Below, one piece after another: positions 6,605 to 13,881 of a stretch of DNA of 18,444 nucleotides. The first letter of the stretch is position 1, and each line of letters starts with the position of its first letter. The notes under the pieces are model-generated. The model had not been told where the DNA came from and made no database searches. It saw nothing but the letters and a program-made list of their open reading frames with translations. The DNA is taken from positions 1 to 18,444 of the forward strand of contig CAJGBR010000028.1 of NCBI GenBank assembly GCA_904501625.1, given 5' to 3'. The position numbers and the translations under genes were made by a program. Source of the stretch: an uncultured Rikenellaceae bacterium. Lineage in GTDB: Bacteria; Bacteroidota; Bacteroidia; Bacteroidales; Rikenellaceae.

Positions 6605-8302
6605 TTATCCAATTTTTTCTTCAACAATAGCAAGCACCTCTTTTTCTACTGCTTCGGCACGTGCTGCAATTTCGTCAGCTTCGGCAATCAGTCGTGCTGC
6701 AATCGCTTTATCTTTCAGGCCTGATGCATTAATTTTGACATTCAGACGGGCTCCGAGTACCGCACTGCGGGCAGCCAACGCACCAACACCAGCATCTGAC
6801 ACCGAATTTGGGTTTCCGATTTCAGCCATTGCCTTAACAATTTCGAAGACTTTTTCCGATGCTCTCATCGTGCGCAAAGGAACTTCAGTTGCATACAATG
6901 TTGCATCTTGCAAGGCCTGACTGCGAGCAGCTTTCTCTTCAGCTGTTGTCTTAGGCATTGCAAACACTGCCATAATCTTATTGAAGGCTGCGGTATCTTC
7001 ATCAACCAGATGCAATAACTCATTCATCAATGTCTGACCCTTTTCAGCCCAATTTGAGAACTCTTCCCAGCGATCGTCCCAACCTGGTTTGTGAGATGAA
7101 AGGTTAGCCACCATTGCTCCGAGAGCTGCTCCGAGAGAGCCCATATAGGCTGATATTGAACCACCTCCAGGTGCTGGAGATTCACTTGCAGTTTCTTCGG
7201 CAAAACCTTTACAAGTCATATCAATCAGACGTTTTTCTGCATTATCTTCCAACAGATATTCTATTACCTTTTCACGAGGATTAAATGGTTTCAAATCGTC
7301 GAGTCCCATAGATTTGACTGCGATTTTGATAATTTCCTCTTCAGAGACACCGAGTGAACGACGTTGTTTTCTAAGGAAATATTTACCGGCTTCAATCAGA
7401 GCTCGTTTCGGAACAAGACCTACGATTTCGGCACCTGTGATTCTGATTCCGCGGGCAGTTGCTGCTCGGCACACTTCGTCAAATGCCACGTGCAACGGAG
7501 TTACCGAAATATTAGTCAAGTTCATTGAAACTTGAGCAATACCATATTCTTCAATATACCAACCGATTGCCTTGGCACATTTGAGTGTTCCCGGTTTCCA
7601 AACTGGTTCACCGTTTTCATCTCTGACAATTGTTCCGACAATAGGATTTCCTTCACGAAGCATACGACCCTTTTCACGCACATCGAATGCGATTGCATTT
7701 GCACGGCGTGTTGAAGTTGTATTCAAATTATAGTTTACTGCTATCAGGAAGTCGCGAGCACCAACTGCAGTAGCACCTGTACGTGCTACGCTGTCATTAA
7801 ATTCCTTCGGGCCGAAGTCTGGAGCAGTCTGTGCATTAGCAAATTTCTTTGCAAGACCTTCATATTCTCCTTCACGGCATACTGCCAGATTTTGGCGTTC
7901 AGGCACAAATGCAGCTGATTCGTAGCAGTAAATCGGAATATTTAACTCGTCTGCAATACGCTTAGCCAAATCGCGAGCCAATTGAGCACATTCTTCCAGA
8001 GTAACACCAGAAATCGGTATCAGAGGCAGCACGTCTGTTGCTCCCATACGAGGATGTGCACCAGAATGTTTTCTCATATCAATGACTTCTGCTGCACGTT
8101 TTACGCCCATAAATGCAGCTTCAACAACAGCTTCAGGTTCGCCAACAAATGTAACTACCGTACGGTTTGTTGCTTCTCCCGGATCGACGTTAAGAAGTTT
8201 TACATCAGCAGCTGACTCAATTGCTGCAGTGATTTGAGCAATTACGTTCATATCGCGTCCTTCGCTGAAATTGGGGACACATTCAATTAATCTTTTAGAC
8301 AT
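6605..8302 (-). CDS. ftcD: Glutamate formimidoyltransferase / formimino-THF cyclodeaminase
   Basis: This is a 565-residue fusion of the two enzymes that finish histidine degradation through folate. Residues 1 to about 310 form the formiminotransferase: ECVPNFSEGRD at the start and HSGAHPRMGATDVLP with the catalytic histidine His83. It moves the formimino group from formiminoglutamate to tetrahydrofolate, releasing glutamate. Residues about 350-560 form the cyclodeaminase (FTCD_C): SPAPGGGSISAYMGSLGAALGAMVANL at 375-400 and DAGVGALAARSAV near 510-525. It converts formimino-THF to 5,10-methenyl-THF plus ammonia. The arrangement matches the bifunctional animal enzyme FTCD (541 residues). As first gene of the operon it also explains why no hutG or hutF is present. 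A short linker lies at 310-345. Confidence 0.95.
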   Translation of the reverse strand: MSKRLIECVPNFSEGRDMNVIAQITAAIESAADVKLLNVDPGEATNRTVVTFVGEPEAVVEAAFMGVKRAAEVIDMRKHSGAHPRMGATDVLPLIPISGVTLEECAQLARDLAKRIADELNIPIYCYESAAFVPERQNLAVCREGEYEGLAKKFANAQTAPDFGPKEFNDSVARTGATAVGARDFLIAVNYNLNTTSTRRANAIAFDVREKGRMLREGNPIVGTIVRDENGEPVWKPGTLKCAKAIGWYIEEYGIAQVSMNLTNISVTPLHVAFDEVCRAATARGIRITGAEIVGLVPKRALIEAGKYFLRKQRRSLGVSEEEIIKIAVKSMGLDDLKPFNPREKVIEYLLEDNAEKRLIDMTCKGFAEETASESPAPGGGSISAYMGSLGAALGAMVANLSSHKPGWDDRWEEFSNWAEKGQTLMNELLHLVDEDTAAFNKIMAVFAMPKTTAEEKAARSQALQDATLYATEVPLRTMRASEKVFEIVKAMAEIGNPNSVSDAGVGALAARSAVLGARLNVKINASGLKDKAIAARLIAEADEIAARAEAVEKEVLAIVEEKIG

Positions 8303-8345
8303 TTTGCGTTATATTTTGTTATTAATTATCTTCGGGTTTAATCCT

Positions 8346-8353
8346 CAAAGTTA
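8346..8353 (-). promoter_or_regulatory. Candidate -7 element of the hut operon promoter
   Basis: On the minus strand this reads TAACTTTG, an exact TAnnTTTG -7 box, 43 bases upstream of the ftcD start. No TTTG is found at the expected -33 position (8373-8376 reads TAAA on the minus strand), so the assignment rests on one element in AT-rich DNA. I see no obvious HutC- or HutP-type operator in the remaining intergenic bases 8303-8411. Confidence 0.4.
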
Positions 8354-8411
8354 AATATTTTTACTCAATTAGTTTAATTTTATTCGAAATATTCTCAAAA
8401 ATCAATAAAAT

Positions 8412-8438
8412 AGCCTGACTGAGCAATTCAGTCAGGCT
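8412..8438 (-). terminator. Intrinsic terminator after the 8472-9176 gene
   Basis: A perfect 11-bp stem, AGCCTGACTGA (8412-8422) with TCAGTCAGGCT (8428-8438), has a five-base loop. On the minus strand it is followed by ATTTTATTGATTTTTG. It lies 34 bases after the stop codon at 8472 and insulates the hut operon from the gene upstream of it. Confidence 0.85.
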
Positions 8439-8471
8439 GTTATTTCACATAATTCTTATAGAAAAATTTTT

Positions 8472-9176
8472 TTATTTTGCTTTCTCAAATGTTCCATCAG
8501 CTTTTTGCACGAATTCGAAAACACCTTCACGGGCTTTAGCATTGTATTCGTTGATACTTTCAATGGCTTGTTTAACCAATTCTTCACCGATGAGTTGTTT
8601 TTTATACATTTCACGTCCCTTGTAATCCATTGAATCGCTAAAACTTTTGATTTTTGCCCTGATATCTTTAACCTTGTCGGCATCGGTCACGATTATAAAT
8701 GCACAACCCTTTTCACTAAATATTTTTTCATCATGTCCAATTACCAGAGTTTTTCGTTCCACAATTGCAGTTGTTTTTTCGGGTTTTACGGTCAGAATCC
8801 AGACTCCGTTTTTGATATCTTCTGGAGATGCCTCGCCGTAGCCCTCTACCTCAAAACGTAGAATCTGTTTAGGATCTAACAGATATTTAATTCTAGTTGA
8901 ATCACCTTTCGCAATAACATCATTTTCGACTCTTTTCAAAAAATATTGTCCAGGGGCAAGTTTTGCATTATAGAACGTTATAGAATCTTGTTGTCTCAGA
9001 TACATTTTTCGCCTATATTCTTTAAGTTCTTCGGGAGACATTTTGAGGTTCTTCTTTTTACGATCTTTAGAAACTTCTTTTGTCACTTTCGCACGTGTTT
9101 GTGCAATTACCGACTCAACACTACCTAATGATAACATTGCTAACATCACCAGGGCAATCAGGGATTTAATTTTCAT
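8472..9176 (-). CDS. Secreted protein of unknown family
   Basis: I do not recognise this 234-residue protein. Residues 1 to about 25 (MKIKSLIALVMLAMLSLGSV, then ESVIAQ) are a clear signal peptide with a probable SPase I site near Ala25. There is no lipobox cysteine, so it should be periplasmic or exported and not a lipoprotein. Residues 30-62 are strongly basic (KVTKEVSKDRKKKNLK). The middle, about 70-165, has alternating hydrophobic strands (QYFLKRVENDVI, LRFEVEGYG, VWILTVKPEK, CAFIIVTDA) typical of a small beta-rich domain. The C-terminal third looks alpha-helical (EELVKQAIESINEYNAKARE). It is a single-gene unit with its own promoter candidate and terminator, so its neighbours say little about function. 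Codon use resembles the surrounding genes. Confidence 0.75.
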   Translation of the reverse strand: MKIKSLIALVMLAMLSLGSVESVIAQTRAKVTKEVSKDRKKKNLKMSPEELKEYRRKMYLRQQDSITFYNAKLAPGQYFLKRVENDVIAKGDSTRIKYLLDPKQILRFEVEGYGEASPEDIKNGVWILTVKPEKTTAIVERKTLVIGHDEKIFSEKGCAFIIVTDADKVKDIRAKIKSFSDSMDYKGREMYKKQLIGEELVKQAIESINEYNAKAREGVFEFVQKADGTFEKAK

Positions 9177-9201
9177 AATTGTAAATTTTAATTGGTTTTG
9201 A

Positions 9202-9209
9202 CAAAAGTA
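9202..9209 (-). promoter_or_regulatory. Candidate -7 element for the 8472-9176 gene
   Basis: On the minus strand this reads TACTTTTG, matching TAnnTTTG, 25 bases upstream of the start codon at 9176. There is no TTTG at the expected -33 distance, so the support is partial. Confidence 0.35.
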
Positions 9210-9254
9210 TAAATTATTTTCTAAAAATATTAGATATTATACAAATAAAAAGAC

Positions 9255-9280
9255 AAACCGACTGTTTTTTCAGTCGGTTT
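9255..9280 (-). terminator. Intrinsic terminator after desulfoferrodoxin
   Basis: A perfect 10-bp stem, AAACCGACTG (9255-9264) with CAGTCGGTTT (9271-9280), encloses six Ts. On the minus strand it runs into TTTGTCTTTTTATTTG. It lies 33 bases after the dfx stop at 9314. It shares the core CTGA/CAGTC theme with the hairpin at 8412-8438, but the two stems differ in sequence. Confidence 0.85.
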
Positions 9281-9313
9281 ATTTTCACATTAAATAATAC
9301 TTAATATTCCGTT

Positions 9314-9688
9314 TTACAATTCGGTTTTCCATAGTCCGTGCAGATTGCAGTATTCATACACGGCAATCGGTTTTTCGGGATATGTACATATTTCAGCTTC
9401 GGGTTTATCTTTCAAATTAACCTTCACACCACCATTTTCAGTCTCGACATAGATGAATGCGATATGGTGTTCTGGCAACATTGGGTGAGCAACGCTGCCG
9501 ACTTCGACTTTGATTTTATAGTCATCAATTCGAGTCACAACCGGAACGTGTTTTTCGTTGCTGGCATCAACCGTATTCGGAATCAGCTCTACCATTTTCT
9601 CCCCGCAGCACACTACCGGAACATTCTTATCTACCAACTTTTCTATTACATTACCACAGTGATTGCACTTATAAAATTTTGTAGCCAT
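9314..9688 (-). CDS. dfx: Desulfoferrodoxin (two-iron superoxide reductase)
   Basis: It reduces superoxide to hydrogen peroxide without making oxygen, a defence of anaerobes, in the cytoplasm. The 124 residues contain both family domains. Residues 1-36 are the desulforedoxin-like domain with Cys8-X2-Cys11 and Cys27-Cys28 binding the structural Fe(Cys)4 centre. Residues 38-124 are the superoxide reductase domain. It has the EKHVP motif (Glu45, Lys46, His47), AHPM with His68, EHHIAF with His74/His75, and CNLHGLW with Cys114 and His117, giving the catalytic Fe(His)4Cys centre. All ligands expected from Desulfovibrio desulfoferrodoxin are present. The gene is monocistronic with its own terminator. 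Electrons would come from rubredoxin or an NADH-dependent reductase, not encoded here. Confidence 0.95.
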   Translation of the reverse strand: MATKFYKCNHCGNVIEKLVDKNVPVVCCGEKMVELIPNTVDASNEKHVPVVTRIDDYKIKVEVGSVAHPMLPEHHIAFIYVETENGGVKVNLKDKPEAEICTYPEKPIAVYEYCNLHGLWKTEL

Positions 9689-9858
9689 AACTTTTTCTTT
9701 TTTTAAATTAATAATCTGTTTTTAATAATACAGGATTAATACCTCATTGTTTTCATATACAAATATAATACCTTATAACGAATTCCGAGCACATTTTCAA
9801 TCAAATTTACATATACTACTATTGTAATAACTTATAATCAGCCTGTGAGTTCATCCAT
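9689..9858 (-). promoter_or_regulatory. Upstream region of dfx with two -7-like boxes
   Basis: This AT-rich stretch holds no gene. On the minus strand two TAnnTTTG matches occur: TATATTTG at 9760-9767 (71 bases upstream of the dfx start) and TAAATTTG at 9802-9809. Neither has TTTG at the ideal -33 spacing. Either could drive dfx, giving a leader of roughly 65 or 105 bases. I see no confident regulator site. Confidence 0.35.
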
Positions 9859-9894
9859 AAAAAAGAGAGGTCTCCTTTTTAGGAAACCTCTCTT
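9859..9894 (-). terminator. Intrinsic terminator of the susC operon
   Basis: AAGAGAGGT (9863-9871) pairs with ACCTCTCTT (9886-9894), and an inner TCC/GGA pairing extends the stem. On the minus strand the stem is followed by six Us (As at 9859-9864). It begins 20 bases after the stop codon of the PKD-like lipoprotein gene. Confidence 0.87.
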
Positions 9895-9914
9895 GAAAGT
9901 TTACAAAATATTTT

Positions 9915-11648
9915 TTAGAATTGGTCAAATACTTTGTTTCCGTGAGTACCTGAACGGAAGGCAATTTGGATAGCATCACCGGTAGTTGTAGTCTGACCGT
10001 AGATTACTTTATCGCCCTTACCCTTATCTCCGTAGTTGATAGCATCACCTGACTTAGTTGCTTCTTGAAGAACTTCCAAACCGATGTTATACATAGTGAA
10101 TTTTCTGTCTTTAGTTGCAACTGCCAAATGTTGATTTTGATAGTAGTCACCACCAGGACCTACGAACAATGCTGTAACGTCAGTTTCAGTTGTTGTATAA
10201 ACATTAATCTTCTGAGCCACAGGATCATAGAATTTGATAACATTACCATTAGCATACCACAAGTATTCGTTTGCCTTGTTAGTATGGCAGATAGTGTTTG
10301 CAGTGAAGTCTTCAGGCATCGGAACATTTTCCAACTTGATTTCCATAGTCACAGCTGAATATGAGCCACCTTTGAATGTAAAGTAGTCATAAACATATTG
10401 ACCAGATGTTTTGTGTTGTTTGATAGCCATAACACCATATGTACCAGATGTTGTGGGACCGTTCATAAAGTACCAGTCGATAACCTTGTAGTCACCCAAT
10501 ACATTAGCCGACGGGAAGTATTCTTCATAGTTCAGTGTACTTCCGTCTGTACCTGTCAGCTTAACAGTCTTGATCTGAGTACCGTGGTAGTAGTTACCAG
10601 ATGACGGAGATGAGTAGAAAAAGTGGTAAGTATTCAAACCTTCGTCGTAAGCAAATACTGTAGAAGTTGAATAAATCCAGTTATTCTTACCCAAGAACTT
10701 AGTTACGTTAGAACCTTCGCCGAGTTCGAACGGAGTTGACAAGAACTTCAAGATGTGAGAATACATTTCAACGTTTGTACCCTGCATACCGTTCAGACCC
10801 ATAACGACCACGTAAATTTTACCATCGCTTGTCAATGCGAAGTTTGCAGAACAACCCCAAACAAAGTCACTAACGCGAGTAGCACCTGGATATTTACCTT
10901 CAGAGAATTCGTTCTTCAAAGTAGTTACCTTAGTGAAAGATTGACCGTCAATGAAGTATGAATTATCGCTTGCAGCATCTACACCTTGCATAACCAACAT
11001 TTCAGCCGGTTTATTGTTGGTGTTAGAGAAGTATTCATACATAGCGATCGGGTCAGTACCGATTTCTTCATTGTTGATAACCTTGTAGTAATCTTTGAAG
11101 TCGGTGAAGAAATAGTTAGTCCAGTATTTTTCTTTACCTTCATCGTTGATGTAATAAACTCTTTCACTATCACGACGATAGTAGTCAATACAAGAATAAT
11201 TTCCATCTTTCTTACTCAAAACGATCCAACCTGAAGTCAACGGAGATTTAACTGTCAAAGTTGTATAACCACCATTGTAAACCCAAGTTGACGGGTAGCT
11301 ATAGTAGTATCTCAAGCCTTTAGTTTTGTGTTCGATATAGAAAGTCAAATATTCAGTACCGATTTTTTCAGCAATGTATTGGAAATCCAAACCTTCAGTT
11401 ACCTTTTCGTTATTAAGCAACCATACGCAATTCCAATTATCAATGCTTTCAGTAGAATCAGTGAACACTACTCTCATTGTAAGGTTAAGAGTATCTCCAA
11501 CTGTCATTTGCTTCAAAGAAGTATTCCAGTGCAACTTGATTGAGTCAACCAAGTCATAATCGTGATAATCATAGCTACCCTTGTCTTCATAACAAGAACT
11601 TGCGATTACACTCAATGCAGCAAACGCTGCGAATATAAATTTTTTCAT
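9915..11648 (-). CDS. PKD-like family lipoprotein
   Basis: This 577-residue protein starts with a lipoprotein signal peptide ending VIASSC (Cys19). The mature start CYEDKGSYDYHDYDLVDSIK is acidic near the cysteine, as in surface-exported Bacteroidota lipoproteins. The CxEDKGxYDYxD opening is characteristic of the PKD-like lipoproteins (PKD_2-type) found behind SusD and DUF4843 genes. Residues about 30-130 carry beta-sandwich-like strands, WVYNGGYTTLTVKSP closes that part, and residues 140-560 show repeated short strands with aromatic residues that could form a propeller. It is the last gene of the operon, 15 bases after the DUF4843 gene. A role as a surface binding partner of the SusC/SusD complex is inference from position; no catalytic motif is visible and the ligand is unknown. 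Confidence 0.85.
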   Translation of the reverse strand: MKKFIFAAFAALSVIASSCYEDKGSYDYHDYDLVDSIKLHWNTSLKQMTVGDTLNLTMRVVFTDSTESIDNWNCVWLLNNEKVTEGLDFQYIAEKIGTEYLTFYIEHKTKGLRYYYSYPSTWVYNGGYTTLTVKSPLTSGWIVLSKKDGNYSCIDYYRRDSERVYYINDEGKEKYWTNYFFTDFKDYYKVINNEEIGTDPIAMYEYFSNTNNKPAEMLVMQGVDAASDNSYFIDGQSFTKVTTLKNEFSEGKYPGATRVSDFVWGCSANFALTSDGKIYVVVMGLNGMQGTNVEMYSHILKFLSTPFELGEGSNVTKFLGKNNWIYSTSTVFAYDEGLNTYHFFYSSPSSGNYYHGTQIKTVKLTGTDGSTLNYEEYFPSANVLGDYKVIDWYFMNGPTTSGTYGVMAIKQHKTSGQYVYDYFTFKGGSYSAVTMEIKLENVPMPEDFTANTICHTNKANEYLWYANGNVIKFYDPVAQKINVYTTTETDVTALFVGPGGDYYQNQHLAVATKDRKFTMYNIGLEVLQEATKSGDAINYGDKGKGDKVIYGQTTTTGDAIQIAFRSGTHGNKVFDQF

Positions 11649-11663
11649 ACGATTTCAATCTTT

Positions 11664-12359
11664 TTAGAGATTCATCTTAACTGTCATTTCAGAACCGTCA
11701 TCTTCGAGTATCGGAGTGCCGGCCTCTTTCATTCTGATCAGATAACGTTTGAATGTATTTGTATAGTCACGCAACTTACCTGGGTCTGAAGAATCGAAAT
11801 CAGCTACGCCTGTAACTTCGATGAATTTACGATACTTAGCATCAGTGTAATCACCCAAGAAGTAGCTTGTAACAGTACTATTCCACCAAGCTGGTTTAGT
11901 GATCATATTAGTAATACGGATAATTGCACCGTTGTAACCGTTCGAGCCCAAACCAAATTCTTTAGATTCTTTCAAGATAAGAACCAAACGATAATTGTTG
12001 GTTGACATTTCCGGCAACAAGTTGCAAGTAAGCCACAAGGTGTCAGTTACTGCATTAGCTTTGAATACAAATTTTTCAGGCAGTGTATAAGCAGCTGCAG
12101 GAGCATCATCAATACCTGTCGCGACAACTTCGCAAGTGTATTCTCTATCCACTTCAGCAGGTCGACCGATCAAATACAACGGCAAACCAATCTTGTGTGT
12201 TGTCTGACCCGGAAGCAACATAAATGATACGCTTACAGAGTCAGTCATTGCGTTCTTGAACTGCAGATAATTTTTGCCGCTATAGAAATCGGGTTTATCT
12301 TCTGAGCAAGAGGTTGCAACTCCCGCCAACAGAGCAAGTGCTAATATTAACTTTTTCAT
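11664..12359 (-). CDS. DUF4843-type lipoprotein
   Basis: The 231-residue protein has a lipoprotein signal, LLAGVATSC, with the acylated Cys18 followed by SEDKPDFY. The mature part opens YSGKNYLQFKNAMTDSVSVS, continues LPLYLIGRPAEVDREYTCEV and TNNYRLVLILKESKEFGLG, and has NMITKPAWW and FLGDYTDAKYRKFIE towards the end. These blocks match my memory of DUF4843 proteins, which accompany SusC/SusD pairs in Bacteroidota and have no known function. The early strands resemble a Calx-beta or fibronectin-like fold. It lies 15 bases after susD and 15 before the PKD-like gene. It is likely an outer-membrane-anchored accessory component of the same uptake complex. That role is inferred from operon position only. 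Confidence 0.82.
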   Translation of the reverse strand: MKKLILALALLAGVATSCSEDKPDFYSGKNYLQFKNAMTDSVSVSFMLLPGQTTHKIGLPLYLIGRPAEVDREYTCEVVATGIDDAPAAAYTLPEKFVFKANAVTDTLWLTCNLLPEMSTNNYRLVLILKESKEFGLGSNGYNGAIIRITNMITKPAWWNSTVTSYFLGDYTDAKYRKFIEVTGVADFDSSDPGKLRDYTNTFKRYLIRMKEAGTPILEDDGSEMTVKMNL

Positions 12360-12374
12360 CTTTATTTTCGTTTA

Positions 12375-13865
12375 TTAAATTGTTTCACTATCCGGTACAG
12401 GAATAGTCCAACGATCTTCGTTCATTTCGATTTCAGCTTCAGGACCGTACCAGATGTTCTTACCTTGACGTTTGAACCAGAAGAATGTTTGTCCGAAAGT
12501 CAGACCTTCACGAACAACTTCAGTACGCAAGTATTTCATTGCTTCATCAGCAGTTACTTCCAAAGGAAGTTCTTGACCCATAATACCACGTTTTGAACGC
12601 AACAAATTGATGTTTTCCATTGCCTCAGAGATTGCACCACGACGAATTTGACATTCAGCAACGATGTGATACATTTCCGGCAATGAGATTACTGGGAACA
12701 AACCTGCAAAGTATTGCAACATATAGTCATAACCATCATCATAGTTCAAGCGGTTCCAAGTACCATAACGTTTGTATGTGTAATATTCACCAGCTTTCCA
12801 CAAATGACCTTTGTAACGCAAGTCTGATTCATCGCCTGCGAACAGAGCGTTCATAGTCTTATCATCCATTTTGAGGTAACGTTGAGAGTAGTCCTCACCA
12901 GCATAACCTTCATAAGTGTCATAGTGATCTTCATAATTTCTGTAGAAGGCCATAATGATTTCACTCGGACGATTCGGGCGGAATGATGATTTGCTTGACA
13001 AACTTGCTGTTGTAGCGAAACTATATTTTATACCATTGAAACCTTTGATCAATGCAGATGCATATTCTTCTGCTTTGTCATAATCTCCTTTATACATATA
13101 CATACGAGCCAACAATGCTGTCGCAGCAAAGAAGTTCATATGGCTACCGCGGAAGTAGAAGAACAATCTCGGAGGTTTACCACTCATTCCGTTAGTTTTG
13201 AAACGGTAGTCTTCTCTTGAGTTCCAGCTACGGCAGAAGATTGTATCAAGGTAACCCAATTTTTCACGAGCAATTTCCATATCTCTGATAGCGTTATCCA
13301 ACACTTTGCTTGTTGCGATGTGAGTCGGATAAGAGCAAGGATATGTATCAACATAAGGCATTGTCACCTTGTTTGCATTAGCTGTTGTAGTCAATGCCGG
13401 AGCGAACAAACGCATCAAATCGAAGTGCATCAACGCACGGATACCGTACATTTCGCCAACGATCATATCTTTATGCAATTGACCTTCAGCGAAGAAAGAG
13501 GCGTCTTTATCTTCAACTTGAGCCAAAACTTGGTTACAGTTAGCGATAACGTTGAAACCTTTTTCCCAGATTGCTTGAGGAATTGATGTAAAGTTCTTCC
13601 AGTCGTGTTTCATATCGTATTGATATGATGACGAACCGTAAGTATAGTTATAACCGATTGCAGAAGCAAAACCCCAAGTCAGGTTACGTGCATACAAATC
13701 TGGTTTTGATAAGTTGCGATAAACTCCGTTAACGGCCATTTCGACGCCGTCAGTATTAGCGAAGATTTCGTCTGAGTCTACTTGGAATTCAGATTTTACG
13801 TCCAAATAACTGTCACAACTTGCTAATAATGCCAAAGGCAATATGAATGAAAATATTTTCTTCAT
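12375..13865 (-). CDS. SusD/RagB-family substrate-binding lipoprotein
   Basis: This 496-residue lipoprotein is the lid and binding partner that closes over the SusC channel on the cell surface. The signal peptide ends LLASC (Cys17), followed by DSYLDVKSEFQVDSDEIFAN, the usual SusD opening. VEMAVNGVYRNL (about 41-52) begins the helical TPR-like region. GEMYGIRALMHFDLMRLFAP (about 137-156) is the typical R-A-x-x-x-F-D-L-x-R-L-F block, and ATALLARMYMYKGDYDKAEEYA (about 248-269) is a clear TPR helix pair. SLPEMYHIVAECQIRRGAISEAMENINLLRSKRG near 400-430 is the conserved C-terminal SusD block. It starts 16 bases after susC. The ligand cannot be read from the sequence; no polysaccharide-degrading enzyme is adjacent. 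Confidence 0.95.
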   Translation of the reverse strand: MKKIFSFILPLALLASCDSYLDVKSEFQVDSDEIFANTDGVEMAVNGVYRNLSKPDLYARNLTWGFASAIGYNYTYGSSSYQYDMKHDWKNFTSIPQAIWEKGFNVIANCNQVLAQVEDKDASFFAEGQLHKDMIVGEMYGIRALMHFDLMRLFAPALTTTANANKVTMPYVDTYPCSYPTHIATSKVLDNAIRDMEIAREKLGYLDTIFCRSWNSREDYRFKTNGMSGKPPRLFFYFRGSHMNFFAATALLARMYMYKGDYDKAEEYASALIKGFNGIKYSFATTASLSSKSSFRPNRPSEIIMAFYRNYEDHYDTYEGYAGEDYSQRYLKMDDKTMNALFAGDESDLRYKGHLWKAGEYYTYKRYGTWNRLNYDDGYDYMLQYFAGLFPVISLPEMYHIVAECQIRRGAISEAMENINLLRSKRGIMGQELPLEVTADEAMKYLRTEVVREGLTFGQTFFWFKRQGKNIWYGPEAEIEMNEDRWTIPVPDSETI

Positions 13866-13881
13866 TTCTTTATCTCCTTAA

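Noticed and set aside
6604..6633. Longer hutU start at 6633
   Set aside because: It would overlap the ftcD reading frame by 29 bases; ATG at 6603 directly follows the ftcD stop and gives the usual family N-terminus.
1596..8215. Many plus-strand open frames opposite the hut genes
   Set aside because: They are antisense shadows of well-recognised minus-strand genes, rich in Cys, His, Ile and Ser, as expected for reverse reading of these genes.
8412..9280. Two similar hairpins (8412-8438 and 9255-9280) flanking the 8472-9176 gene as possible repeats of a mobile unit
   Set aside because: The stems differ beyond a short CTGA/CAGTC core, and each fits an ordinary terminator for the gene before it on the minus strand.
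9822..9837. PerR-box-like sequence (TTGTAAT, AA, CTTATAA) upstream of desulfoferrodoxin
   Set aside because: The half-sites each have one mismatch and the spacing is two bases where one is expected. In AT-rich DNA this is too weak to call, although oxidative-stress control of dfx would make sense.
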